Shown here in pieces: positions 34,763 through 44,594 of a DNA stretch of 64,000 nucleotides; positions within the stretch are counted from its first letter, which is position 1, and each line of letters opens with the position of its first letter. Position numbers and translations under genes: made by a program. The DNA is from Trileptium ribeirensis (taxonomy: Eukaryota; Nematoda; Enoplea; Enoplida; Thoracostomopsidae), in assembly GCA_030248225.1 (NCBI GenBank), contig JASANE010003329.1, positions 20,483 through 84,482 of the forward strand, read 5' to 3'. The notes below the pieces were generated by a model. That model searched no databases and was not told the origin of the DNA. It saw only the letters and a program-made list of their open reading frames with translations.

Positions 34763-37462
34763 GAGCGCGTATTATGTTATAAAGCACTCTGAGTACGATG
34801 GTTTTACTATTCGGAGTTAAACTTGACTATATTATGCCTTCTCATAGTGTATTGAGAGTTTTACGGTCAACGAAGCAGAATTTCAAATTGTAATATGTTT
34901 TCACTTTTTTGGTTATAATTTCGTGCAGTTTGTAAACAATGGTTTGTAGGTTTTTCTGAACGCTGAGTATATATAATGTATATTTCATGCCTTCTGATAC
35001 GTTTTAATGGTTTTAGCCTAGGGTCAATGTACCCGAATTCTATGACATAATGTTGTGTTCGGTTGTTTTGTTTCGTATTGAGTACAGCGCACCAACTTTG
35101 GTTTATATATAGGGTTTTCAGCATACTGAATACGATGATTCAGTTATCTAGAGACCAGCACGTGCATTTATCTTATGCGTTTCAGAGAGATTTTAGAGAC
35201 AATGAACGCGATATGTCTTCAGTAGTATGTTGTCAGTAGTAGTATGCAGAGAATCAAGAATTGTTCATATAAGTTTTTCGTTTGGAGTAACCGGAAATCG
35301 GGTTGCGATTCCGGTGGAAATCGCATTGCGGTTGCGGTTTCTGTAAGAGACAAAACGATACCGGAACCGCAATTTCGGTTTAAAATTATTTATAATTTTG
35401 CACATTTTTGCTACGGCCCGAACGTAGGTTATATACATAGCGATCAAGTTCCCATGCAACCAAATAAAATAAAGTATTAACTCAACAAATCGCCCAGTAA
35501 AACGTAAGTACGCCAGATATTTTCAGTATAGATTTTTCATCTTGTCCCTGTAAGAAATAGATGTCTTCAGCTTAGCCAGGTGAATGTTTGTAGGAACTGT
35601 TTCCCCAGTCAAAGTTCGCTGCGTATGTTCGAAGTTAGTACAACTTGATATGCGAATATAGTATGGATCGTTTAGACGTACTCAAACCTCCAACATCATG
35701 CACCACACCATAAACAATAAATTCTCGTCAATGCTGCAACTATAAACGGCATCCTGATCGACAGATAAATGTTGTTTTAACGCATCTTAATCGCAGTACA
35801 TTCATTTCTTTATTCATAGCTGCTTCCAACTGCAATATAAATATCTGTACAATTCCCAACTACCGTTTGCAGTTGGACCTTGTGTCATTTAAATGTGAGT
35901 AAGGGCTCAAAATAAGCCCTGATGCGAACTGGTGCGGTTTTGAAACTTATATTGCTCGCTTCACATGTTTAGCTATTGTCACTGATAAACCTTTTTCACG
36001 GTTTGCGTTGTAAAGCTTGTAAATTTGCGAGCTTTCAATTTAACGTTTATAACTCCGGTCCGGTACAAGTTCACGTGCTGTTTTACATATAGGGGCATAA
36101 AAAATATTTTCTTTTATATCTCTACTTTCAGGTAGTACAACTCGTCTCCCCTACCGACCTTACCGCACCGTAAAATTACGCGAACATTGGAAAACATGTA
36201 GAAAAATAGGCATAAATTGCTAAAAACTAGGGATCATTTTATTAAACACTATGGGAAATAGCAAAACTGGGGGAAATTATTTACTTTCAAAAAGTTACAC
36301 ATTCAACCATCCCGAGGAAGGCTGAAGTTTGTGTACCCCCGCCAGCAGCTAGTGTCCTTGATATTATAAAAAGTTACACATAATTAAAATTCAGTTTCAA
36401 AAAATACTACACAAATGTTTTTTGCATCGATTTGCTAAGTATATAACGACACGTACTCAGATGATTTGGGTCCTGTGACCAATGACCAAGCGCAAATAAA
36501 CGCAGCGATCTACCTGCAATGATGATATGAATATCTAAGTTAAATCGGATGAATTACTGAAGCTGCTCACTTACACGACGCTAGCTTTAAAAAATGGTTC
36601 ACTCGCAATGGTAAGTCACTAACAATAAACATTATCGCCGTCGCAGAAACATTAAAAACTATCCGCAATGGTTTTCCAGAATTTATTGGAATCGGCATGG
36701 ACATCATCTGCGATTCGGACGTTTATTCTATTCCCTATAGAGACTGATGTACCAGTAATATCAAAAACGATTACATTATTGCTGCGCCAAAAACATTCTG
36801 TCATAAAAAGCTAATCAAGAATCTGCCCTCTGAATTTCGCAAAAATATATAAAAGATAGCAACATTTTTTTAATTCGAGTTGTTTAAATGGCATATTGTT
36901 ACTATTTCACATTTTAAACGCGATTAGCATTAAACGAGTTGAGCAAATAATAGTGTCTACAGATAAGAATGTTATCAAACCTTGGTAATATAAGCCAAAG
37001 CAATCGGTTTGGGTAAATGATTTTAGGCACAACAACCGTACATGGTCATACAGGGTAAATACGGTTACCCCATCCAAAGCATCGGATTCACTCGGTGCAA
37101 AGCGCCCCCTCCCTCCCCTTTGGCAGGTACACTAATGTCTCCCCAGGCGCCGCCGCAGTGACCGAGCCCATAGGCTGTGCATCCCCCATCACCCGCGAAA
37201 ATGCTATCCACACCTGGGACCTCAAACATCAAGCATGTTTGCCCAATAACATATTCGTAATACACAGCAATGCGATTCAGAAATATCTCCCATGAAAAAT
37301 TTTACTGGTCACAGGTCGCCAGTCACTGTAATGTAAGGTCGAACGGGATGTAGCTTAATAATTAAGTATTACACGATAGTTTTTGTAGGATTCACGATAC
37401 AGATGACATATATGGTCATACTAAGCTATAATTTTGATATTCTTCATCACTTTGAATCGATT
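34763..37462. other. No recognised gene apart from an hAT fragment
   Basis: AT-rich. A 65-codon stretch open without ATG at about 36556-36750 (+) has no recognisable domain. The GC-rich patch at 37060-37240 is probably a repeat. Confidence 0.4.
35284..35391. mobile_element. hAT-like element, single-end fragment
   Basis: Matches the complement of the right end of the complete copy (15178-15285): GGAGTAACCGGAA, GGTTGCGGTT and ATACCGGAACCGCAATTTCG. The interior and other end are missing. Confidence 0.7.
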
Positions 37463-37588
37463 TCAGTAGCGATTCATTTTCCTGTTGAAAAATTGCGAAC
37501 AATTAATTCGGTTCGGTAAGTTATTAGGTGACCTGACACTTAGCATGAGTTGTCCATTGTCTTCGTTCAGCAAGTGGATATCGTTTAC
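37463..37588 (-). CDS. Possible exon, unidentified (weak)
   Basis: A 42-codon open stretch after an acceptor-like TTTCAAG reads VNDIHLLNEDNGQLMLSVRS and INCSQFFN, then stops. The composition looks coding, and it lies on the same strand as the Ig-like exons just upstream. There is no donor and no recognised domain; chance is a real alternative. Confidence 0.2.
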   Translation of the reverse strand, partial: VNDIHLLNEDNGQLMLSVRSPNNLPNRINCSQFFNRKMNRY

Positions 37589-37747
37589 CTTGAAACATGA
37601 ATAAAAACATTGGAAGTAATGACGTAGTAATATGACACATACAATTGCTAATTTGCTACGAATTTCCGTATAGCCAATTTTACATCAACATTTCTAATAC
37701 ATTTTACCTTTACAAATGAAACACATTTGGTGTTCCTCTGCTTACAG

Positions 37748-37874
37748 CTATCCTGAGACACATTGTGTCCATTGTTTAGGCAAAAATTCTAAGTTACGTA
37801 TCGAAAGCCGATTATCCTGTATTTCACTAAAGCCTTCAGGATTACATTGTTGATCATACATTTTTTTAGTATTA
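37748..37874 (-). CDS. Second half of a split Ig-like domain (candidate exon)
   Basis: Opens after acceptor TTTTTATCAG with one codon base, completing the two bases left by the exon at 38034-38138. It contains DNRLSIRNLEFLPKQWTQC, the D-x-x-L-x-I-x-x-L...W/Y-x-C pattern of an Ig E-F strand. A TAG follows three codons after that Cys, before a GTAAGC donor. Either this is a terminal exon or the copy is broken. Confidence 0.4.
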
Positions 37875-38033
37875 CTGATAAAAAGTAAAGACATTACAAA
37901 ATAAAGCAATTCCGTGGCAGTTATAATATCTCTTTATGCACTATAAAATACTATACCTATCTTCTATCTGAGGAATGTTTATTACCTGACCGACTAGATT
38001 TCGGTCATAATGCATTGATTAAAAAAACTTAAC

Positions 38034-38138
38034 TTCAAATAAGCTTCAGCTGACTTTTCTAAATCCGCAGGAATCATTGAGATGACGCCGTGCTCATTGC
38101 ACTTAGATCCGTCTTTGCTGCATCTTTTCCACGAATAG
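38034..38138 (-). CDS. First half of a split Ig-like domain (candidate exon)
   Basis: A 105-nt open segment between acceptor TTTTTAG and donor TTGAA|GTTAAG. It begins YSWKRCSKDGSKC and continues ISMIPADLEKSAEAYL, with the Trp of an Ig C strand near the start. Phase matches the exon at 37748-37874 exactly. A possible B-strand segment (GYLLLSC) lies upstream in the open frame at 38154-38549, but no phase-compatible donor links them. Confidence 0.4.
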
Positions 38139-38553
38139 CTAAAAATTTAGATGCTAACAATATAAGAGATTTGGGTTGTTTGTAAATGGGACAGCAGTAT
38201 ATATATTATTTGGTATTGAAGTTTCAATAGTTATTCTGTAAAAACCATGGACATAAACATTTCGCGTTAAAACATTTTCTTGTGATCTGTCACAAGACAA
38301 CAGCAGGTATCCCCAACTACCGTAGGGTTCTAATCCACAAAATTTCAGAAACTTAAATGTTTTTATTAAACCCACAGTTCTGGAAAGGAATGCGTCGACT
38401 AAGGCAAACACATGAATCTCAAGTGTGCCTTTTCGAATGTCATCCTTAGAACGTTGGTAATCTAAATTCCTTAAAACTGCTGAATTTTTCAAAGTACAGA
38501 CGGAAGCTATGATGCTATTACAAATTGATGCTTGCCAGTTTACTTTCATTTAC

Positions 38554-39569
38554 GCCTCAAATTGAATGCAAAGGTCATCGAGTGTCGCCTTTGGGTGACA
38601 ATAATGCAGTGAGCGGTGCAGCTGATTTTAGTTTTGATAGATACCGGTTGAACAACACAGGCCATTGCTTTTCAGAAGTTTGGCTATAATAATTTTATTT
38701 GCGCCTCAAGTTGAGTGCATACTTTATCGAATCTCACCGTTTGAGTGACATGCATGCAGTAAGCCGTGCAGGTGACTTTTAGTTTTGATTGATACCACAA
38801 GAACAACACAGTTCATTGTGTTTCAGAAGTTAGGCTATAATAATTTCATTTGCGCCTCAAAATGAATGCATACTTTATCGAATCTCACCGTTTGGGTGAC
38901 ATGCATGCAGTAAGCCGTGCAGATGACCTTTAGTTATTATTGATACCACTAGAGCAACACAGTTCATTGCTTTTCAGAAGTTAGGCTATAATAAATTCAT
39001 TTGCGCTTCAAATTGAATGCATACTTTGTCGAATCTCACCGTTTGGGTGACATGCATGCAGCAAGCCGCGCAGATGACCTTTAGTTATTATTGATATCAC
39101 TAGAGCAATACAGTTCATTGCTTGTCAGAAGTTAGGCTATAATAATTTCATTTGCGCCTCAATGCATACTTTATCGAATCTCACCGTTTGGGTGACATTC
39201 ATGCAGTAAGCCGCGCAGATGACCTTTAGTTATTATTGATACCACTAGAGCAACACAGTTCATTGCTTCTCAGATGTTAGGCTCTAATAATTTCATTGGC
39301 GCCTCAAATTGAATGCATACTTTATCGAATCTCACCGTTTGGGTGACATGCATTCAGTAAGCCGTGCAGCTGACCTTTAGTTGTTATTGATACCACTAGA
39401 GCAACACAGTTCATTGCTTCTCAGAAGTTAGGCTATAATAATTTCACTTGCGCCTCAAATTGAATGCATACTTTATCGAATCTCACCGTTTGGGTGACAT
39501 GCACGCAGTAAATATTGCAGCTGACTTTTAGTTTTTGCTAATACCACTAGAACAACACAGTTCATTGCT
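38554..39569. repeat. Satellite-like tandem array, seven units of about 150 bp
   Basis: The unit starts GCCTCAAATTGAATGCATAC and includes TTTATCGAATCTCACCGTTT, GGGTGACATGCATGCAGTAA and AACACAGTTCATTGCTTTTC. Starts are near 38554, 38703, 38854, 39005, 39156, 39301 and 39452. The outer units are most diverged. Confidence 0.9.
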
Positions 39570-39782
39570 GTAATTTATACTGTGGAAATCCTGTTTTTTA
39601 ATCTTAAATAAAAGCATAGGATTCGCGGCTCAGTTTCCAATAGCGTCACATTGCAGTTGCAACAGTTATAGCAGAAATATTAGAGATATTTCATTCATGC
39701 ATATTTGTTATGTGATTTGTTTTGGTGACAGTTATAGATCACTATGTCAATGCTGAGTTATGAATTGTTAATATCTGAGTCT

Positions 39783-39994
39783 TCAGGTATTAACTACAAA
39801 AACATGGAAAGTCGTACAGTTTTGTAATTCTTTATTCCGATCGCCATCATCACTGTGTTTGAGCTGTTTTTGCGGTGCTAAGTTCTTGGCCGACGCCTTG
39901 CGAACGCGATTCCAACATATTGCCAAGACCACGAGAAGTAGGAGAAGCAGACAAATCACGATTGCCGGAATTAAGATAGTTGTATTTGCGGAAC
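39783..39994 (-). CDS. Transmembrane and cytoplasmic-tail terminal exon
   Basis: After acceptor TTCGCAG the frame (entered with two codon bases) reads SANTT, then a membrane span ILIPAIVICLLLLLLVVLA, then CWNRVRKASAK and a polar tail with a DDGDR cluster to a TGA: 70 codons in all. The hydrophobic core followed by Arg/Lys is a type I membrane anchor. The upstream exon at 40306-40410 ends in the matching phase. It may belong to an Ig-superfamily gene whose domains lie to the right. The protein is not identified. Confidence 0.5.
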
Positions 39995-40305
39995 CTGCGA
40001 ACAGTTTTGTTAATATTGTTATATTCCCTCATGATCAAATATTGAATGAAACTTAACAGAAGTGCATGCAGGCTTTTCTAATAATTATAGATTTTTACGC
40101 CCACTAGAGCATAAACGTATATTTCCGTACATATTTGAGATCTACGTAATTTAAACGTATATTTTATTGAAAAATTCTATTTTTGGTTTAGCTGAAACCA
40201 AAGTAAACAGTGTTCCCACTCAGATGAAAAAAAACGAAACCACTAATGGTGGCAGAGAGCCCATACTAAAAAATGACACAACTACTCGTAATAAACGCAA
40301 TCAAC

Positions 40306-40410
40306 TTTTCTGAGCATCAATTTTTGTGGGACCACTCGCTGGGGCCGGAAATGTGTTGTTGACCCTTGGCAAAATGTTCGGTTTATCAGTTTGTGACTTT
40401 AAACTATTGT
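40306..40410 (-). CDS. Juxtamembrane linker exon (candidate)
   Basis: A 105-nt segment from acceptor TTTTATAG to AAAA|GTTGAT, with phase 1 at both ends, as usual for modules of surface proteins. It encodes a Pro/Asn/Ser-rich stretch (KPNILPRVNNTFPAPASG), a typical extracellular stalk with an N-glycosylation site (NNT). It joins the transmembrane exon in frame. The donor is weak (GTTGAT). Confidence 0.4.
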
Positions 40411-40599
40411 CTATAAAACAAGCTCTGATTATATTGAATACTATCGTTTATACTGAGACTGCTTGACTATGTTATTTCAAGGGTTATCATGATTTTAAAT
40501 GATTTATGGTGGACAAACCCGATTTTTAAAATGTAGTCTGTCTTCGTTTTGGTCGGTTATGTATTGCGCGTAGGGCATCAAGGATAGTATATATCACGG

Positions 40600-40846
40600 T
40601 ACGTATAAGTTTTTGGGCCCATGTCACCTTTAGGGGCCGGACGTTATACGTTAGAAAAAAACAGCTTAGAGCGGTGGGTTCGGGGGGCGGCAGCCCCAAG
40701 ACTTAGGCTTAGGCTTAGCACATGGCTCATATAGAGACCTCAGCTTAGGCTAAGACTAAGGATAAGGCTTAGTATATCGAGAACGGCATGGCATGCATTT
40801 CACTTCCGCCCCTAAAGGTTACATTGGCCAGTTTTTGGAACGTAGA
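40600..40846. mobile_element. Inverted-repeat element (MITE-like), about 247 bp
   Basis: Arms GGCCCATGTCACCTTTAGGG and, on the complement, GGCCAATGTAACCTTTAGGG sit at the two ends, with similar sequence outside them. Between the arms are TTAGGC-like repeats in both orientations (CTTAGGCTTAGGCTTAG and GGCTAAGACTAAGG). Exact ends and target duplication are unclear. Confidence 0.5.
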
Positions 40847-41755
40847 ATACGATAGTGTGGTCACCTAGATTCTAACAGGCACCGACGTAATTTGCAGTGT
40901 TTTCAAGGAGTTTAAGATAGACCGGCAGTCAACCCCGTTTTACAAAAAAATTCGTTTGTCATCATTTATTTAGGTCTGCACCGTTTTCCCAACCTTTAAA
41001 TTAGCTATTAGGGGTGTCACGACTAACAGAACAGATGGTGTTCCTTAACTCCTACCAGACCCGCACTGAAGCCTTTAGTGGTTCCTGAAGTTTTGATGAG
41101 GTATATGCATCTGCCATTAATTCAGGTGATTAAACGTAATTCCAAATATTATAGATTGATAAACCCACTGTAGCTCTGTTTTACCCTCGCTAGCGAGATA
41201 ATAATACTTTTATATTATTCCTAGAATAATTTCACTAAAATTCAGTTTTCTCTAATAGTCATAAAATACTAAGCCTGATGCGGAACTTGATATATGTGCG
41301 GCAGCATAGTAAAAATGGAAGATGAAATCAATTCGGTTCACATTAAAAGTTGATTTTGATTGTGATTCCGATCGGTTCGATTTGATTCCTGTTCACAAAC
41401 TAATTTCATTTGACATTTGAAATTGCCACATTCATACTAAAAATAGGTCAAGTTGAAGTTATGGGTGCAATACTAGATTAGCATCGCTTTTGAATGTCCA
41501 AAATTTTAAATCGATAGACGCTTTAACGTTTGGCTAAAAATCCAAAGCTATATTCGTCTACTCTTGATAGAATTAAGTTTTTTAACTAAAAATTCAGAAA
41601 CTCTTTTAGTGTCTTTACAAAAGATATAAAATTATTATTTTTCGTGGTTTTCAAATTACGAACTATCGTGTGGAACTATGCTTGACACTAGCGCGGTCCA
41701 CTTTAATATTGAGACAACTAGTACAGATAACCAAATAATTTAAACTGTGCGTATA
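40847..41755. other. No recognised gene
   Basis: AT-rich non-coding or intronic sequence between the candidate exons. I see no supported feature. Confidence 0.4.
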
Positions 41756-41904
41756 TTAATAAAACATCCATAAAACAGTTGCTATTGCACACAAACCGGC
41801 TTTTCCACTATCTGGTTTAGCACCATCTTCATTGAGTTTGGGCTTCGGCGTTACCTTAGCTTCAGTTCCTTTATCGATTTCAATTTCGGCTCCGTTTTTA
41901 ATGT
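41756..41904 (-). CDS. Terminal exon with a possible GPI-anchor signal
   Basis: After acceptor AAATTTTAG the frame enters with two codon bases and runs 49 codons to TAA. The first part is hydrophilic (NGAEIEIDKGTEAKVTPKPK). The end is PDSGKAG followed by a short hydrophobic tail, LCAIATVLWMFY. Small residues before a terminal hydrophobic run resemble a GPI-attachment signal, though the run is short. Its acceptor phase equals that of the transmembrane pathway, so it could be an alternative last exon of the same gene. Confidence 0.35.
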
Positions 41905-42257
41905 CTAAAATTTTGCAAAAAATATACGTTTAACGATCACCATAAAAGCACATTTGTTTACCGATTCACTGGTTCCTGCACCGAACTGGCATAATAATCC
42001 TTTGGACCACACTATTTTGGGAGCAGGTCACGTTCAGTATGGTATCGTTGGAAAATCGTTTCGCATCGCACATGAAACCGGTTGCAACATAATTTTACAC
42101 CACTTCGAGAAGCAACTTTAACTAACTTTTTAAACGGCAGGTCACGACCACTGTTTTATTGTGTATTAGTTTAAAACAGACTGCAATAAAACACATCGAT
42201 ACCTAGGCAAAATACAAATAGTTGGAAAATTGTACCAGCTACGAAAACTACTACAAT

Positions 42258-42678
42258 GAAACTATGCAAAATGTCATTGCATAAAAGGTATTCTAACGTG
42301 GTGTTCCGAATTGCTAAAATCAAAAAGATTTGTACTTTTACTACATTACCATTGCCCCACGAAAACAAGTCAACGTGCTTCATAGGAACGTGTCATGAAA
42401 CTATGCAAAATAACACCGCATGAAAGGTATTATAACGTTGTATTCCGAATCGCTAAAATCAAAAAGTTTTGTACTTTTACTACATTGCCATTGCCCCACG
42501 TTAAAACAAGTCAATGTGCTTCATAGGAACGTGTCATGAAACTATGCAAAATGACAGTGCATGAAAAGTATTCTAACATTGTATTCCGAATTGCTAAAAT
42601 CAAAAAGATTTGTACTTTTACTACATTGCCATTGCCCCACGTTAAAACAAGTCAATGTGCTTCATAGAAACGTGTCAT
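42258..42678. repeat. Tandem array, three units of about 140 bp
   Basis: Units start GAAACTATGCAAAAT at 42258, 42397 and 42538 and contain AATCAAAAAGATTTGTACTT, CATTGCCATTGCCCCACG and GTGCTTCATAGGAACGTGTC. They are highly similar to one another. Confidence 0.9.
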
Positions 42679-42979
42679 TAATTTTCAGTGGTATAAACTT
42701 TTCCGCGGTAATAACAGTAAGCCTTAAAATACTTTGTATACAAAGTTTCTGTTTGTCATGGTGGTTGGGACTGTTCCAAAATGACACCAAATCAAATTTG
42801 AAATCGTATAAACGTAAACAAGAATCAAATTAAAATGCCTAATATATCACGTGCGAGTGTTGTGTGTAAATTTATAATTACAGAAAAAGGCTAACAGATA
42901 CGTCGATATTGTTGTTAATTTGCAGCAACATTTTTAGGAAATCTATAATTGCATCTTACATCGAGTTTGTTGCATGACA

Positions 42980-43126
42980 CTAACATTTTATGTCGACATA
43001 GTAAGATTTAGACGCGTTCATAACTGAAATTTTGTCAGTGAATGGCGGTTCGGTGAAGCCTTGCAGCTCGACGTTGCACGCGTGTTGGCCACTGTTGAGT
43101 TCGTTGAGATTGAGTATTGATTTCTC
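42980..43126 (-). CDS. Ig-like C-terminal half-domain (candidate exon)
   Basis: A 49-codon open segment after acceptor GTGTTTTAG. It reads EKSILNLNELNSGQHACNVE and then FTEPPFTDKISVMN. The L-x-L-x-x-L-x-S-G-x-x-x-C pattern fits an Ig F strand with following G strand. It ends at a TAG without a clear donor. The partner half-domain was not found; a stretch near 41990-42090 (DTILNVTCSQNSVV) is similar in style but lacks an acceptor. Confidence 0.35.
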   Translation of the reverse strand, partial: EKSILNLNELNSGQHACNVELQGFTEPPFTDKISVMNASKSYYVDIKC

Positions 43127-44589
43127 CTAAAACACAAGTTTGTTATCGTTTTCATATTAGTGAGTTGCGTAATCACACGTAAGTTCGGGGTGTAATTTAG
43201 GGCTCGTATTCCTAAATGAGGATACCCTTCGACCGAAGTTAATTTTTTACTAATCTAAGATTAAATTTATCATACTCTGTCCTGCATTTATCACTACTCA
43301 CAGCTTATAGTGTTGTAATAACACAATTCCAAAAGCGCATATTTCATGAGCCATTAAATCAAATATCAATGTACTGTTGAAATACTTTCCTGTAACGTCC
43401 GTTGAACTGTTGTCAAGATATACATGACATTCGGAATATGTTTTGGGTTTTAGTAAAATGATAGTTTCCACATTCTTGTTCAATATTTGAAAGATCTTTT
43501 TTATCGTTACGAACAATAATTGTATGTTACCTGACGAAATAATCTCCAACAAGTGTCCTACAACTGTTTTAACTAAAATCGTCGGTGATAACTGAGCTCG
43601 TGGCGATTTTATATTATGAATTCAATAAAATTTAGAGTTAATTTGGCAGAAAACGATCATACAGGATCCATTCTGAAAAAATTCCAAAACAACAGTTGAT
43701 CGAGCCTTTTACAATCACGTTATAGCACGCAGGAACCAGCCTAGGATTTTGCGTCGCGAGGGTATTGATGTCACGGAATGAGTCTGATGCGTTAAATGCA
43801 TCATGACGTCGCTGTTGGCGTATGGAGATCCGGGACAGTCACATTTCGCCATTTGGCGGATTCGATTTCAAGAAGGGCCTTTGAACATAAAGTATTTTGT
43901 TCACTCGACCTGGAGGATCCCACCTGAGTGCGCCACTTATAGCAGCGGCGTAGACATGGCATTTAGGCTCCTACATCCGTGAGTCAAAGTTTTTATTCTT
44001 ATCCCTACTCCGATTTTAGAATTCGAAAAAGTGGGTAAGGAAAGCATAAAAATTTCTCGCAGGTAAAATTATATTACGGTAATTTTAATAATACAAGCGG
44101 TATTTGTGTTTCTGTGCCTTACTTATGCTATAGCTGCAAGCTCACTGAATTTTGATATGATTAGGTATAATCTACTGGTTCCGGGTAAAATGATTTTCCG
44201 GTATAAATTCTGTCTTTCTCCAATGATTATATATGCTTTCAACGTTTAGAAATAGTCTTTTCTAGAATGTTTTTCATTTCAAACAGCCGTATTGCCTTTA
44301 ATTTACATAAGATAACAACCACAATAAGCCAATACTTGAAATATAACTTCTGGTGAAAACTTAATTTAGTAATCTAGTTTGCTCTAAAAGCTACAAGCTG
44401 TGGATTTCACCGCTCCGAAAGGGTAATTTTTACCAATGCTTAATCACTCTGTTTAACCGTTTTAAACAAAATATATAACGTTTAAAATATTTAAAATTTA
44501 AACCCACAAAACTAAATTTGTGAAATATGTAAAAAATATTTAACATTTAAACATTCAGCGTTGAGTTGGCAACCCTAGAAATAGTGTTA
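43127..44589. other. No firmly recognised gene
   Basis: An open frame at 43302-43552 (-) ends in a good donor (AAGCT|GTGAGT at 43300-43301) and reads HEICAFGIVLLQ near its end. I cannot assign it. The rest is AT-rich. Confidence 0.35.
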
Positions 44590-44594
44590 GGTGT
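44590..44594 (+). repeat. 5-bp target-site duplication (GGTGT), left
   Basis: Identical to 61052-61056 on the other side of the LTR element. Confidence 0.9.

Noticed and set aside
36556..36750. 65-codon stretch without ATG (FPEFIGIGMDIICDSD)
   Set aside because: Coding-like texture but no start, splice partner or domain.
38154..38549. 131-codon minus-strand frame with GYLLLSCDRSQ
   Set aside because: Possible Ig B strand, but no phase-compatible donor to the exon at 38138. Kept only as a remark.
38554..39569. CRISPR-like array
   Set aside because: Units are contiguous 150-bp repeats without unique spacers, in eukaryotic DNA.
43302..43552. Minus-strand frame with HEICAFGIVLLQ, reminiscent of a kinase helix, ending at a good donor
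   Set aside because: No catalytic motifs and no phase-compatible neighbour. Not enough for a call.
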